A stretch of 64,000 bases of DNA from Streptomyces sp. NL15-2K (GTDB lineage: Bacteria > Actinomycetota > Actinomycetes > Streptomycetales > Streptomycetaceae), in NCBI RefSeq assembly GCF_030551255.1, contig NZ_CP130630.1:8741001-8805000 (forward strand), in the 5' to 3' direction. The notes under the pieces were generated by a model, which saw nothing but the letters and a program-made list of their open reading frames with translations, did not search any database and was not told where the DNA came from. The position numbers were made by a program, and so were the translations under genes. The number at the start of each line of letters is the position of its first letter. The first letter of the stretch is position 1. Below are positions 42,027 to 51,897 of the stretch, piece by piece.

Positions 42027-45000
42027 TCAGTAGACGTCCCGTACGTACCGCTTGGCCGCCGCCAGCTGCTTCACCCACGCCGACGCCTCGGCCTCCGCCA
42101 GACCGCCGTGCGCCACCGCGATGTCCCGCAGCGCCCGGTCCACGTCCTTGGCCATGCGGGAGGCGTCGCCGCAGACGTAGAAGTGCGCGCCGTCCTGGAG
42201 CCAGCGCCACAGCTCGGGGCCGTGCTCCAGCATCCGGTCCTGCACGTACACCTTGTTGCGCTGGTCCCGGGAGAACGCGGTGTCGAGGCGGCTCAGGGCG
42301 CCCTCGTCGAGCAGCGCGGTCAGCTCGTCCTCGTAGTAGAAGTCGGTGGCGCGGTGCTGCTCGCCGAAGAACAGCCAGTTGGGCGCCCGGTGACCGAGCG
42401 CGAGCCGCTCCTGGAGGAAGCCGACGAAGGGCGCGACGCCCGTACCGGGACCGACCATCACCATCGGCGTCGAGGGGTCGGCGGGCGGCCGGAAGTGCGG
42501 GGAGCGCTGCACGAACACCGGCACCTCACGGTCCGGCTCGGCGTCGGCGAGGAAGGGCGAGCAGACCCCGCCGCGCGGCCGGCCGTGCAGGTTCTCGTAG
42601 CGCACCACGGACACCGTCAGCGAGACGAGGTGCGGGTCGACGAGCGGGCTGGAGGATATGGAGTACAGGCGCGGCTGGAGCTTCTTGAGGACGTCCGCCC
42701 AGTCCTGCGCGTCCGCCCGCACCGGGTGCTCCGCGAGCACGTCCACCGCCTGCCGACCCCAACTCCACTTCGCGAGCCCGTCCTTGTTGTCGGGGCGCAG
42801 CAGCCTGCGCAACTCCCGGTCGTCGCGGACGCGTTCGGCGACGAAACGCAGGAGGCCCGGGGTGATCCGGGTGATGTCCAGATGCCGGTGCAGGGCCTCG
42901 GCGAACGGGACCTCGCCGACTCCCTCCAGCGACACGGAGGCCGATCCGTCGGCCCCGGTCGCCGCCAGCCACTCCTCCACCAGCGCGGGCGAGTTGACCG
43001 GCCGCACCCCGAGCGCGTCCCCCGCCTCGTACGTCAGGGAGGACCCGCTCGTGTCGAAGGTGAACCGCCTGACCTCCTTGCCCGCGCCGGGCCCGCTGAG
43101 CAGCCGGTTGCCGACGAGTCGGGCGGTGGTGGGGGCGGGCCCGGCGGACCGGGCGGGTGCTGGAGCGGGCTCCGTCGTGGTGCTCGCGGCGGCCTGCGTC
43201 CTGGTGCCCAGCGCTGTCAGCACCTGGTCCAGCCAGGCCCCGGCCTCCGTCTCGTAGTCGGGCTCGCAGTCCGTGCGCGGCGCGAGCCGCACCGCACCCA
43301 GCTCGTCCAGCCGCGCGTCGAGCCGGCGCCCGTGCCCGCAGAAGTCGTCGTACGAGGAGTCGCCGAAGGCGAGCACGGCGTAGCGTACGCCGTCCAGGCG
43401 CGGGGCCTGTTGCCCGGCGAGCGCATCCCAGAAGCCGGTGCCGTTGTCGGGCGCGTCGCCGTCCCCGAAGGTGCTGGTGATCAGCAGCAGATCGGCGCCG
43501 GTGGGCAGCGTGCCCGGGTCGGTGTCGTCCATGCCGACGACCCTCGCCCGGTGTCCGCCGGCGGACAGCCGGTCGGCGACGGCACCGGCGAACTCCTCGG
43601 CGTTGCCGGTCTGCGAGGCCCACAGGACGACGACCTCACGGCCGCGCTGTCCCTGGTCGGTGGCCGGTGGCGTCGTCCGTGAGTACATCCCGGCGAGGAC
43701 GCCGTTCACCCACATCGCGTGCTCGGGGCTGAAGGGCGCGTCCGGCGGCAGCACGGGGACACCGGGGGCGCCGGAGTCGATGCCGGCGAGGAAGCCGGTG
43801 AGGTAGAGGCGCTCCTGAGCCGTCAGGACGGGCGGCGGGGCCGGATCGAGCCCGAAGGGGTTCGCGCTCGGCGTGACGGCGGTCGGGACGATCACCTCCA
43901 CGGGCGCGGGCGCAGGCTCCGCGACCCTCGTCAGCGACACCGCGCACACCTTGAACTCCGGCTGGAAGGACACCGGATCCACCGCGTCGCTCGTCACCGC
44001 GTTGACGCTCAGGTACTCCCCGAAGAGGTCGTTCCAGTGGAACGGCGCGAAGCAGGCCCCCGGCCGCACGCGGTCGGTGACCACCGCCGGCAGCACGGCC
44101 CGCCCCCGCCGCGAGGCGACCTCCACCCGGTCACCGTCGGCGATCCCCAACTCCCGCGCGTCCTCGGGATGCACCTCCACGAACGGCCCGGAGTTCAGCT
44201 TGTTGAGCTTGGCCACCTTCCCCGTCTTCGTCAGCGTGTGCCACTGGTGCTGCACCCGCCCGGTGTTCAGCACGAAGGGGAAGTCGTCGTCCGGCATCTC
44301 CGCGGCCGGCAGGTGCGGCCGCGGGTGGAAGACGGCCCGCCCGCTCGCCGTCGGGAACCGGAGTTCGCCGCCGCCCACGTACCGGATCGGATTGCGCTCC
44401 GGCCCGTCCTGAGACGCGGCCGGCCACTGCACGGGCGTCGAGCGCAGCCGCTCGTACGTCACCCCGCGCAGGTCCCACTCCGTGCCCGGGTTCCAGAAAC
44501 GCCGGATCTCCTCGAAGACCTGCTCGGCACTGTCGTAGGAGAACCCCTTCTCGTACCCCATCTCCCGCGCGACGGCCGCGATGATCCGCCAGTCCGCCAT
44601 CGCCTCCCCGGGCGGGTCGGACACGGCCCCGGTCAGCGTCAGGTTGCGCTCGCTGTTGACGAAGACGCCCTCCGCCTCGGTCCACATCGCGCCGGGCAGG
44701 ACGACATCGGCGTACGCGTTGGTCTCGGTCTCGCCGAAGACGTCCTGCGTGACGACGAACTCGGCGGCCTCCAGGCCCTCGATCACGGTACGGCGGTTGG
44801 CGACCGAGGCGACCGGGTTGGTGCAGATGATCCAGCAGGCCTTGATCTCCCCGTCGGCCATCTTCTGGAACATCTCGACGGTGCCCTTGCCGACACCGTC
44901 CTTCCGCAGGGTCCCCGGCGGCAGCTCCCACACGTCCTCGGCGAACGCCCGCTCCTCGTCGACGAGCACCGAGCGCTGCCCGGGCAGCCCCGGGCCCATG

Positions 45001-46085
45001 TAGCCCATCTCACGGCCGCCCATCGCGTTCGGCTGGCCGGTGAGGGAGAAGGGCCCGCTGCCCGGACGGCAGATGGCGCCCGTGGCGAGATGCAGGTTGA
45101 CCAGGGCGTTGGTGTTCCAGGTGCCGTGCGTGGACTGGTTGAGGCCCATGGTCCAGCAGCTCATCCACTCGCCGGCCTCGCCGATCAGCCGCGCCGCCTC
45201 CCGGATGTCGTCCGCGGCGAGCCCGGTGATCTCCGCGACGGCGTCCGGCGCGTAGTCGGCGAGGAACTCCCCCATCGCCTCCCAGCCCTCGGTGTGCGCG
45301 GCGATGAAGTCGGGGTCGGTGTGCCCGTTCTCGACCAGCAGGTGCAGCAGACCGTTGAGGAGGGCGAGGTCCGTACCCGGCTTGACCTGGAGGAACAGAT
45401 CGGCCTTTGCGGCGGTCGCGGTGCGGCGCGGATCGACGACGATCAGCTTCGCGCCCGCCTTCACCCGCTCCGTCATCCGCAGGTACAGGATCGGATGGCA
45501 GTCGGCCATGTTCGACCCGATGACGAGGAAGGCGTCCGCCCGGTCGAAGTCCTCGTACGACCCCGGCGGCCCGTCGGCGCCGAGCGACGACTTGTAACCG
45601 GCGCCCGCGCTGGCCATGCACAGGCGCGAGTTCGACTCGATCTGGTTGGTCCGCACGAACCCCTTGGCCAGCTTGTTCGCCAGGTACTGCGCCTCCAGGC
45701 TCATCTGCCCGGAGACGTAGAAGGCGACCGCGTCCGGCCCGTGCTCGTCGATGATCGTGCGCAGCCGCCGCGCGGTATCGGCGATCGCGTCGGCCGCGGG
45801 TGTGGGCACCGGCTCCTCGCCCCGGTCGTCCCGCACCAGCGCGCTGGTCAGCCGCCCGGGCGCGGCGAGCATGTCCGCCGTGGTCGCGCCCTTGGTGCAC
45901 AGCCGGCCCGCGTTCGCCGGGTGCGCCTTGTCGCCGGACGCCTTCAGGACCGTACGCCGCCCGTCCGGCCCCATCCCGACGTCGAGCACCATGCCGCAGC
46001 CCACACCGCAGTACGAGCAGACCGTGCGCACCTGCTGCGTCGTCTGCTGCGGCCTCGTCGGCTGCGTCCGGGGGCTCGTCGTCAT
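42027..46085 (-). CDS. Assimilatory nitrate reductase fused to flavoprotein reductase
   Basis: A 1352-residue bifunctional protein. The N-terminal molybdopterin oxidoreductase has a 4Fe-4S site (C23, C26, C30 and a fourth Cys in RLCTKG) and the Mo-ligand Cys in [17 protein letters not shown] flavodoxin-like FMN domain starts near 815 ([13 protein letters not shown]). The CysJ-type FAD/NADPH reductase follows ([48 protein letters not shown]). It would reduce nitrate to nitrite with electrons from NAD(P)H within one chain. No nitrite reductase genes are nearby. A possible GlnR-like site precedes it at 46109-46124. Confidence 0.93.
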   Translation of the reverse strand: MTTSPRTQPTRPQQTTQQVRTVCSYCGVGCGMVLDVGMGPDGRRTVLKASGDKAHPANAGRLCTKGATTADMLAAPGRLTSALVRDDRGEEPVPTPAADAIADTARRLRTIIDEHGPDAVAFYVSGQMSLEAQYLANKLAKGFVRTNQIESNSRLCMASAGAGYKSSLGADGPPGSYEDFDRADAFLVIGSNMADCHPILYLRMTERVKAGAKLIVVDPRRTATAAKADLFLQVKPGTDLALLNGLLHLLVENGHTDPDFIAAHTEGWEAMGEFLADYAPDAVAEITGLAADDIREAARLIGEAGEWMSCWTMGLNQSTHGTWNTNALVNLHLATGAICRPGSGPFSLTGQPNAMGGREMGYMGPGLPGQRSVLVDEERAFAEDVWELPPGTLRKDGVGKGTVEMFQKMADGEIKACWIICTNPVASVANRRTVIEGLEAAEFVVTQDVFGETETNAYADVVLPGAMWTEAEGVFVNSERNLTLTGAVSDPPGEAMADWRIIAAVAREMGYEKGFSYDSAEQVFEEIRRFWNPGTEWDLRGVTYERLRSTPVQWPAASQDGPERNPIRYVGGGELRFPTASGRAVFHPRPHLPAAEMPDDDFPFVLNTGRVQHQWHTLTKTGKVAKLNKLNSGPFVEVHPEDARELGIADGDRVEVASRRGRAVLPAVVTDRVRPGACFAPFHWNDLFGEYLSVNAVTSDAVDPVSFQPEFKVCAVSLTRVAEPAPAPVEVIVPTAVTPSANPFGLDPAPPPVLTAQERLYLTGFLAGIDSGAPGVPVLPPDAPFSPEHAMWVNGVLAGMYSRTTPPATDQGQRGREVVVLWASQTGNAEEFAGAVADRLSAGGHRARVVGMDDTDPGTLPTGADLLLITSTFGDGDAPDNGTGFWDALAGQQAPRLDGVRYAVLAFGDSSYDDFCGHGRRLDARLDELGAVRLAPRTDCEPDYETEAGAWLDQVLTALGTRTQAAASTTTEPAPAPARSAGPAPTTARLVGNRLLSGPGAGKEVRRFTFDTSGSSLTYEAGDALGVRPVNSPALVEEWLAATGADGSASVSLEGVGEVPFAEALHRHLDITRITPGLLRFVAERVRDDRELRRLLRPDNKDGLAKWSWGRQAVDVLAEHPVRADAQDWADVLKKLQPRLYSISSSPLVDPHLVSLTVSVVRYENLHGRPRGGVCSPFLADAEPDREVPVFVQRSPHFRPPADPSTPMVMVGPGTGVAPFVGFLQERLALGHRAPNWLFFGEQHRATDFYYEDELTALLDEGALSRLDTAFSRDQRNKVYVQDRMLEHGPELWRWLQDGAHFYVCGDASRMAKDVDRALRDIAVAHGGLAEAEASAWVKQLAAAKRYVRDVY

Positions 46086-46108
46086 GCCGTCGACGGTACG
46101 AATTGCCC

Positions 46109-46124
46109 GTTACGCCTGTGTGAC
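46109..46124 (-). promoter_or_regulatory. Possible GlnR-type box before the nitrate reductase
   Basis: On the minus strand: GTCAC-ACAGGC-GTAAC, two GTnAC half-sites six bases apart, 24 bases upstream of the nitrate reductase start. GlnR of Streptomyces binds repeats of this kind and controls nitrogen assimilation. Only one pair of half-sites is evident and the second departs from the GAAAC form, so this is tentative. Confidence 0.35.
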
Positions 46125-46336
46125 ACGGCTTGATCATCAGGGGTTACGCCCGCTGCACAACCGTCGCGTGACGGGTGTGAGGGCCCGTGCGCTGGGCGTA
46201 TTGGGGGCGCTGCAACGGCGATGCGGGGCCGATGTGAGGTGCATCGCGATCGCGGAGCGTGTCGCTGATAGGCCGAACGGGTGACCATGCGTAAGAATTG
46301 CCCGATGCAGACAGCAGTGCGAGCCAAGGATGGAGC

Positions 46337-46732
46337 ATGCCGGTGAACAGCCACGATGTCACCGACGAACAGTGGGAGGGGCTCGCCCAGGTCGTGCCGC
46401 TGCGGGGCCGGGACGCCTGGCCGTCCGCGGTCGACCACCGGTCCATACCGGAGGCCGAGACCGAGGCCCGGCGCCGCTTCGTCGTACTGCGCGTCAATGT
46501 GTTCGCGGACGCCCGCGAGGTCGCCGAGACGCTGATGGCGGGCGTCCCCGTACTGCTCGACCTGACCAGCGCGGAAACCGAGGTCGCCAAGCGGGTCCTG
46601 GACTTCAGCACGGGTGTCGTCTTCGGCCTGGCGAGCGGGATGCACCGAGTCGACCGCAACGTGTTCCTTCTCACCCCGGCCGGAACCGAGGTGACCGGGC
46701 TGATGGAGGGGGCGGGGATTCCCGGAGCGTGA
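46337..46732 (+). CDS. sepF: SepF-like cell division protein
   Basis: A 131-residue SepF-family protein. The core RFVVLRVNVFADAREVAETLMAGVPVLLDLTSAETEVAKRVLDFSTGVVFGLASGMHRVDRNVFLLTPAG is the FtsZ-binding SepF fold. The N-terminus is short and lacks an obvious amphipathic membrane anchor. The genome context lacks the ftsZ cluster, so this is one of the extra SepF paralogues that Streptomyces carry rather than the cell-division-operon copy. ATG 46337 has AAGGATGGAG upstream. Confidence 0.88.
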   Translation: MPVNSHDVTDEQWEGLAQVVPLRGRDAWPSAVDHRSIPEAETEARRRFVVLRVNVFADAREVAETLMAGVPVLLDLTSAETEVAKRVLDFSTGVVFGLASGMHRVDRNVFLLTPAGTEVTGLMEGAGIPGA

Positions 46733-46834
46733 GGTGCGTGAAGTGACAGGCCCGCCGGGACGGCGTCGCTCGATCGTAGGAACCCCTCGGGGGTGGAACG
46801 GTTCGCCTGACCTGCGCAGTCCTACGGTCCGGAC

Positions 46835-48031
46835 ATGATCGCCTCCCTCACGTCCCCAGCGTCCCCCCGCCCGTCCCCGGCACGACCCGGAGACGACGAG
46901 GACCGTCCGGACCGGCCGCGCGTGACCGAACTGCGGCTGTCCGCCTTCGCCGGCCACCGCCGCGCCAGTTTCCCGCTCGGACCGCTCACCCTGTTCGCCG
47001 GGCCCAGCGGCTGCGGCAAGACCAGCGCGCTGCGGGCCTACGAGGCACTCGCGCGGCTCGGTGGCGGGGACGGCCTCGCCGAGGTGTTCCCCGACCCGGT
47101 CGCCTGCGTGCCCGAACGGGCCCGGCCCGACGCACAGCGCCGCCGCGGCTTCCGCATCGGCTGCACGGCCGACGGCCCCGAGGGCCCGGTCCGCCTCGAC
47201 GTCGCCGTACAGGCCGAGCCCGACCTGCGCATCGTGGGGGAACGGCTGGCGGCGGACGGGCTCGTCCTGCTGGAGACCGCTCTGCGCGACCCGAGCCGCC
47301 GCCAGGTGCAGGCCGCCTGGCACACGGCGGGACAGGCGTCGGTCACCCGCGCCCCGCTGCCCGACGACCGGCTCGGCACCGCGCTGCTCCCGCTGCGCGT
47401 GGCAGGCAAGACGGACGGGCAGCGCCGGGTGCTCGCCGCCGCCGAACAGATGGTGGTCGCCCTGCGCTCGGTCTTCGCCTGCGATCCCGCGCCGGACCGG
47501 ATGCGCGCCCCCGTGCCGACCGGATCCGGGCGGCTGCTCGGCGGCTGCGACAACCTCGCCGAAGTGCTGCGGCGCACCCGCGCGGAATGCGGGCAGCGGC
47601 ACGCGCGGCTCGTCGCCGCGGTGCGCGCCGGCTGCGCCGGCCCCGTCGCGGACGTGCTCGCCGAGCCGCTGGCCGACGGGACGGTGCGGGCGGTGCTCGA
47701 CCGGGGCGACGGGATCCGGACGGAGCTCGGTCGGCTGGGCGACGGGGAGTTGAGATACGTCGCGCTCGCGCTGGTGCTGCTCACCGGGCCCGGCGTGCTG
47801 GAGCTCGACCCGGCCGGCGAGGTCCCCGCCGCCCTCCAGACGCTCACCGTGCTCGCCGACGGCCTCGACCGGGGACTGGACCCCGGGCAGCGCGGCGAGT
47901 TGCTGCGGCTCGCGGCCCGGATGTGCGAGCGCGGTCACATCCGCCTGGTCGGCGCGGTGAGCGACGCGTCGTGGGTCGCCGGGACGGACGGGATCACGGT
48001 GGTACACGTCAACTATCCGTCACTAAAGTGA
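46835..48031 (+). CDS. AAA-family ATPase (ABC/SMC-like, OLD-type)
   Basis: A 398-residue protein. The N-terminal pattern VTELRLSAFAGHRRASFPLGPLTLFAGPSGCGKTSALRAYEAL is the classic opening of AAA_15/AAA_21 ATPases, with Walker A GPSGCGKT at about 50-57. The late LGDGELRYVALALVLLTGPGVLELD stands for the signature and Walker B regions, in degenerate form. No nuclease or partner domain is attached. I cannot name its function. The stop codon lies inside a perfect hairpin (48017-48034), which probably terminates transcription. Confidence 0.75.
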   Translation: MIASLTSPASPRPSPARPGDDEDRPDRPRVTELRLSAFAGHRRASFPLGPLTLFAGPSGCGKTSALRAYEALARLGGGDGLAEVFPDPVACVPERARPDAQRRRGFRIGCTADGPEGPVRLDVAVQAEPDLRIVGERLAADGLVLLETALRDPSRRQVQAAWHTAGQASVTRAPLPDDRLGTALLPLRVAGKTDGQRRVLAAAEQMVVALRSVFACDPAPDRMRAPVPTGSGRLLGGCDNLAEVLRRTRAECGQRHARLVAAVRAGCAGPVADVLAEPLADGTVRAVLDRGDGIRTELGRLGDGELRYVALALVLLTGPGVLELDPAGEVPAALQTLTVLADGLDRGLDPGQRGELLRLAARMCERGHIRLVGAVSDASWVAGTDGITVVHVNYPSLK

Positions 48032-48034
48032 CGG
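48017..48034. terminator. Hairpin overlapping the ATPase stop codon
   Basis: CCGTCAC-TAAA-GTGACGG, a perfect 7-bp stem with a TAAA loop. The TGA of the ATPase (48029-48031) lies in the right arm. It also marks the 3' edge of the decayed TnpB element on the other strand, so it could be an element end rather than a true terminator. Confidence 0.5.
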
Positions 48035-49298
48035 GCTTGCACAACGGGCATCACTGGGTGTGGTGCTGCGTTTGCGTCCAGCCCCACCCCGGCGCGTGTG
48101 CTCCGGTGGTGGGACGGGGGCCGTTGACTGGGCCCCGCGTCGCCACAACTCCCAGGCACGGGCCTGGATGTTGCGGGAGCCGTTCCGGTCCGCGTGATCA
48201 ACGAATCCGCAGGACCGGCACGCGAACCAGGCCTGAGAGACCCGGTTCGCCTTGTCGATGTGCCCGCACTCGGCGCAGGTGCGGGAGGTGTATGCCGGAT
48301 CGACGTACACCACCGGCACCCCCGCGCGGCGGGCCTTGTACGCGATGAACGCCCCCAGCTGGGCGAACGACCAGCTGGAGTGGGCGGCCCTCCCCCACTG
48401 CCTTAAGGGCGTGGGAGGTACCCCCAGGCTTGCGAAGCCGTACCCGCTCGCGGATGCCCGTCAGATCCTCCAGGGCAATACCGCGACCGGTGCGTTCTGC
48501 CTCGGCCACCACACGTTTCGCGATCTTGTGGTTGATGTCCTTGGCCCGTCGCGCCTCCTTGCGCCTGCGCTTCTTCAGGCGGCGCTTGGCGGACGGGGTG
48601 TTCTTCTTCTGCAGCTTGCTGCGCAGATGTCGTTCACGGACCCGGCCGCGGTTGAGCTCGCGCCCGGCCATGATCTCGCCGTCGGACGTGGTGGCGATGT
48701 TCACGATGCCCAGGTGGATGCCGAGGAAGTCCACCGGATCGGTGTTCAGCGGCGCCTCGGGCACCTCACAGGTGGCATTGAGAAACCACATGCCGTCCCG
48801 GCACACCAGATCGGACTCGCCCTTCCGGTACAGGGCCAGGGTGGCCAGCTGCTCCGGGGACGCGGTGAACGCCACGTCCTTGATCCGCCCGGCCGTCGTC
48901 CAGATCGAGACCCGCCGCTCGGCGATCTGCCAGGACAGCATCCGGTCGTCATACGGCTGCGCTCCCTCAGGCCGGAAGACGACCGGCTTCTCCGTAGCCC
49001 TGCGGTACCGCTTCGAGCCGGGTTTCCCAAGGTTGCCGACCTTCAGGTTCGCCTTCAGCGTCGCGTACGCGTCGCACGTCCTCTTGATCACGTGCTGGGC
49101 CGCCTGCGCGCCCAGACCCCACCGCGCTTTCACCTCGGCGTAGGTGAGCCTGCGCAGCGCGAAGTTGCTCTTCGCATCCTCCTCGAAGGCGACCTGACTG
49201 GCCCAGGTCGCCGCCTCGTTGCAGGCGCGTAGGGTCGCCTCAAGTGCCGCCGCCTGTACGGGCGTCGGCAAGAGCTTCACCTGCACGACCAGCTTCAT
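48023..49298 (-). pseudogene. tnpB: TnpB (IS605/IS1341-type), interrupted and with a mutated RuvC-I site
   Basis: The reading frame from ATG 49298 encodes a TnpB N-terminus through IALEDLTGIRERVRLRKP. A GC-rich palindromic segment (about 48389-48427) then disrupts the frame. The proper C-terminus resumes in another frame as SSWSFAQLGAFIAYKARRAGVPVVYVDPAYTSRTCAECGH, with the zinc ribbon (CAEC...CRSC) and RuvC-III DHADRNGSRNI. In RuvC-I the usual catalytic Asp is replaced by His (FLGIHLGIVNIA instead of GIDLGI). The element therefore lacks both a full-length frame and one catalytic residue. No tnpA is present. Confidence 0.88.
48389..48427. repeat. Palindromic short repeat shared with the MITE, inside tnpB
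   Basis: CTCCCCCACTGCCTTAAGGG, a GTGGGAG arm and CCCCCA follow one another, forming a hairpin of CTCCCCCAC with GTGGGAG around CCTTAAGG. The segment from 40885 inside the MITE is the same apart from two substitutions. It coincides with the point where tnpB changes frame, so it is the likely cause of inactivation. Confidence 0.85.
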
Positions 49299-49535
49299 GA
49301 TCCCGACCGTACACGCCAGTGCGAGACACCCCCACACGTTCGTAGCCGTTCATCCCATCGAGCGAATCCCGTCACATTTCGGGATACTCCCGCACCGCTC
49401 AACCCGGAACCGAAGGCTCGGCACCCGGCCGCTCCTCGGCCAGTCAACCGCAGTGATGCCGCGCCGCGGCCGCTAGGATGCGATTCCTCCCGGGGCTGAA
49501 GCCCCGGGGGTTCCTCGCAAGAATCCGCTGAAGCC
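49299..49535. other. Upstream end of the TnpB element with a hairpin
   Basis: The 237 bases contain no gene. At 49490-49507 a perfect hairpin CCGGGGC-TGAA-GCCCCGG is flanked by GATTCCTC and GGTTCCTCGC. Compact GC hairpins like this are typical of IS200/IS605 element ends, so it may mark the far end of the element, or it may simply be a terminator in front of the MazG-like gene. Confidence 0.5.
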
Positions 49536-49862
49536 GTGACAGAACCTCTCGACGTGGCGAAACTGCAGCGCAGGCTGGCCGAGTTCGCGGCCGCGCGCAA
49601 CTGGCAGCCTTACCACACCCCCAAGAACCTCGTCGCCGCGCTGAGCGTGGAGGCCTCCGAACTCGTCGAGATCTTCCAGTGGTTGACGCCGGAGGAGTCG
49701 GCCCGCGTGATGGACGACCCCGACACCGCGCACCGCGTCACGGACGAGGTCGCCGACGTGCTCGCGTATCTGCTTCAGCTGTGCGAGGTGCTCGGCATCG
49801 ACCCGCTGGCGGTGCTGGACGCGAAGATCGACCGGAACGAGAGGAGGTTTCCGGCACCGTAG
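49536..49862 (+). CDS. MazG-like nucleotide pyrophosphohydrolase
   Basis: A 108-residue all-alpha NTP pyrophosphohydrolase of the dUTPase/MazG-like superfamily (RS21-C6/DCTPP type). The metal-binding pattern is ALSVEASELVEIFQWL followed by DEVADVLAYLLQL, matching ExxE...ExxD. It would hydrolyse non-canonical or excess NTPs to NMPs plus pyrophosphate. GTG 49536 has GCTGAAG before it. The gene starts immediately after the hairpin at the end of the TnpB element, so its native promoter may have been displaced. Confidence 0.92.
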   Translation: MTEPLDVAKLQRRLAEFAAARNWQPYHTPKNLVAALSVEASELVEIFQWLTPEESARVMDDPDTAHRVTDEVADVLAYLLQLCEVLGIDPLAVLDAKIDRNERRFPAP

Positions 49863-50022
49863 AGCAGCAACTTCCGCTATTACTGTCAGTAATCGGATTG
49901 CCACCTGAAACCGATTACTTGTCCGCAGATTTCCGTCTTCCTCTGTCCTTTTGTCTCAAGGCCTCTCACTCTGGGTAGTGGACCAGTAGGTGGATGGACG
50001 TCGGGACAGACGGGGGCACCCC

Positions 50023-50481
50023 ATGGACGCGGTGCGGCTCATCGTGGCGAACAGGCGAGCCCTGGCGGGAAGCGCGGACACGCCGGACGTCATGGCGGAG
50101 GTGTGGCAGGCGCAGGCCCTGGCCCAGGCGATCGGCAGCCGCCTCGCGGTCTCCGGCCCGCCGGAACTGCGCGGCGAGGCGCTGGGGTTGACCGAACTGG
50201 CGGGCAGAGGCTGCGGTGTCCTGGACCGGCCGGACATCGACGCCGAGGCCCTGCGCGCCGCCCGGCTCACCGAACTGGGCGACGCCCGCCAGGCCCTGAC
50301 GTACCTCGGCGGCCTCCTCGGCGAGGTCGGCATCGCCCTCGTCGGCATCGCGAGCGCCGCGGACGACGAGGGCACGTACTGGCAGTGCATGGAGGCGATC
50401 GACGCGGCGGACGAATCGAGGGATCGGGTGCGGGAGATGCTCAGGAAGCTGGCGGACCGGGACGAGGCGCTGCCGGCGTAG
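50023..50481 (+). CDS. DUF6099-family protein
   Basis: A 152-residue alpha-helical protein of unknown function found across Streptomyces. The sequence (MDAVRLIVANRRALAGSADTPDVMAEVWQAQALAQAIGSRL, ELGDARQALTYLGGLLGEVGIALVGIA) has helical periodicity without catalytic motifs, signal peptide or membrane segment. ATG 50023 was chosen; an in-frame ATG at 49990 would add 11 residues. The family label is from memory of the sequence style and should be checked. Confidence 0.7.
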   Translation: MDAVRLIVANRRALAGSADTPDVMAEVWQAQALAQAIGSRLAVSGPPELRGEALGLTELAGRGCGVLDRPDIDAEALRAARLTELGDARQALTYLGGLLGEVGIALVGIASAADDEGTYWQCMEAIDAADESRDRVREMLRKLADRDEALPA

Positions 50482-50721
50482 CCGCGGGGTGGCCGCACGC
50501 CGGCACGGCTGCGGGCAGTCTAGCGCCGGGCCGCGCGACCCACCCCCGCCAAGCCCCCACTCCCCAGCCCCCACGCCGCCCAGCTAATAACCCCGGAAGC
50601 TCAGTCACCCTGCGGCCTGGGCGGCGGGGCCGCCCGCTCGGGGTCCTGCCGGGGGGGGGCGTCGACCCCGCGTCGGTGCAGATCGATTGGACCCGCTGAC
50701 CCCCACACGCGCACGACGGTG

Positions 50722-50748
50722 CCCGGCCGGGCAGCTTCACCGGCCGGG
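50722..50748. terminator. Bidirectional hairpin terminator
   Basis: CCCGGCCGG and CCGGCCGGG form a perfect 9-bp stem with a 9-base loop, between the plus-strand DUF6099 gene and the minus-strand nuclease-like gene. The region 50482-50721 before it contains no other recognisable feature apart from a run of ten Gs at 50650-50659. Confidence 0.7.
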
Positions 50749-50760
50749 CTCCCTGTCTGT

Positions 50761-51555
50761 CTACCGCGTGAGCCGGGTCAGGAAGCTGTCCACGAACTTC
50801 TCGACCTCGGCCCGGCTGTTGACTTCCTCGACGTTCAGGCGGTCGACGTACCTCACCCCTGCGTTCAGGAGCAGACGGCTTCGGCTGTGGTCCCGCCCGG
50901 CGTGGCCTTTGTGGTGAGGCCCGTCGATCTCGATCACCCCGGCGTAGCCGCGATACGTGATCAGCAGGTCGGGCTCAAAGGTCCAGCCCCTCACCCGCAT
51001 ACCACCCAGAGGCACGATCCCGATCGTCTCGTCGTCCGGCAGGGACTCCTGCCGCTCCCTGAGCACCCGGTACACGTCCAGCTCCCACTCGTTGGTGAAG
51101 CGGAGCTGATCCTCAACCGGGTGGCCCGGTTCGAGCTGCACCTTGCGCCCCTGGTTGCTTGGCTTGGGCCCGTCGGCGGTCTGAATCTGCCTGCGCCAGT
51201 CCGGGCCGAGGCGCGGGATCGACGGCCGGGCGACAAGCTCATCAACTGACTTGCTCGACCCCCACATCACGTCCCGCATCACCACGGCGATGCCTTCCAG
51301 CGCCTCTTCGTCGTACGTCGGGTACAGGCCCGGCTCCACCACAAGCACGATCCGGTAGCCCTCGTGGTCGTACTCGGTGTTCCAGAGCCTGACCTCAGCC
51401 GACGTCACATCGGCGATCATCCGCGCCGTGTCGGTCTTCCCGAGGTGATACGCGAGTACAGCGCTTGTCCCGAGCAGCCACTCACTCACCAGGGGGGCGT
51501 TCTCCGGGGTGTCGAGGGCGCGGGACATGTCCGGCGACGGCAGCTCATCACTCAT
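50761..51555 (-). CDS. Protein with C-terminal DUF559/VSR-like putative endonuclease domain
   Basis: A 264-residue protein. The last 90 residues fit the VSR/DUF559-type PD-(D/E)XK pattern: FEPDLLITYRGYAGVIEIDGPHHKGHAGRDHSRSRLLLNAGVRYVDRL, with candidate catalytic D, E and D/H residues in PDLL and EIDGPHH. The N-terminal part (about 1-165) is not recognised. Nuclease activity is inferred from this pattern alone. ATG 51555 (MSDELPSP) was chosen; ATG 51585 is alternative. It neighbours small proteins and an XRE-TPR regulator, a typical accessory-island setting. Confidence 0.65.
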   Translation of the reverse strand: MSDELPSPDMSRALDTPENAPLVSEWLLGTSAVLAYHLGKTDTARMIADVTSAEVRLWNTEYDHEGYRIVLVVEPGLYPTYDEEALEGIAVVMRDVMWGSSKSVDELVARPSIPRLGPDWRRQIQTADGPKPSNQGRKVQLEPGHPVEDQLRFTNEWELDVYRVLRERQESLPDDETIGIVPLGGMRVRGWTFEPDLLITYRGYAGVIEIDGPHHKGHAGRDHSRSRLLLNAGVRYVDRLNVEEVNSRAEVEKFVDSFLTRLTR

Positions 51556-51714
51556 GTACGGAATTGTGGCAGCCACCACCGACAACGGAAGAGTGCCGGA
51601 TCACGCGGAGTTCCCGCCAACTCAGCCAGCCCGCAATGGGGTTGAGGACCAGCCGGATACGGCGGAGGCCGGCCGGGCAGCATCACCAGCCGGGCTGCGT
51701 GCTGTTGGGGGCTG

Positions 51715-51897
51715 CTACTCGGGGCGCTCTCGGTGACAGGGGCACCCGCACCGGCGCGCGAGCAACAGGCCACTGCCGTGGGGCAAGGGCACGTCCTTGG
51801 TCTGGCGACACTGGTCGTGCAGATCCTCGTACCCGGGCTGCTGGGCGACCGCGCACTCGGCGGACATGGCCGACGTGTCCACAGCAGGCGCGTTCAC
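51715..51897 (-). CDS. Small Cys/His-containing protein
   Basis: A 60-residue protein with a cysteine/histidine-bearing C-terminus (RRCGCPCHRERPE) and two further cysteines (AECAV, HDQCRQ), which could bind a metal. GTG 51897 overlaps the stop of the upstream small gene (GTGA), the kind of coupling that supports both being real. No function is recognised. Confidence 0.6.
   Translation of the reverse strand: MNAPAVDTSAMSAECAVAQQPGYEDLHDQCRQTKDVPLPHGSGLLLARRCGCPCHRERPE

Noticed and set aside
43719..46133. Plus-strand frame of about 800 codons opposite the nitrate reductase
   Set aside because: Antisense artefact; no recognisable domain.
50640..50700. Possible tRNA gene
   Set aside because: The GC-rich folded segment lacks an anticodon arm, a T-loop GTTCGAnTC element and a cloverleaf.
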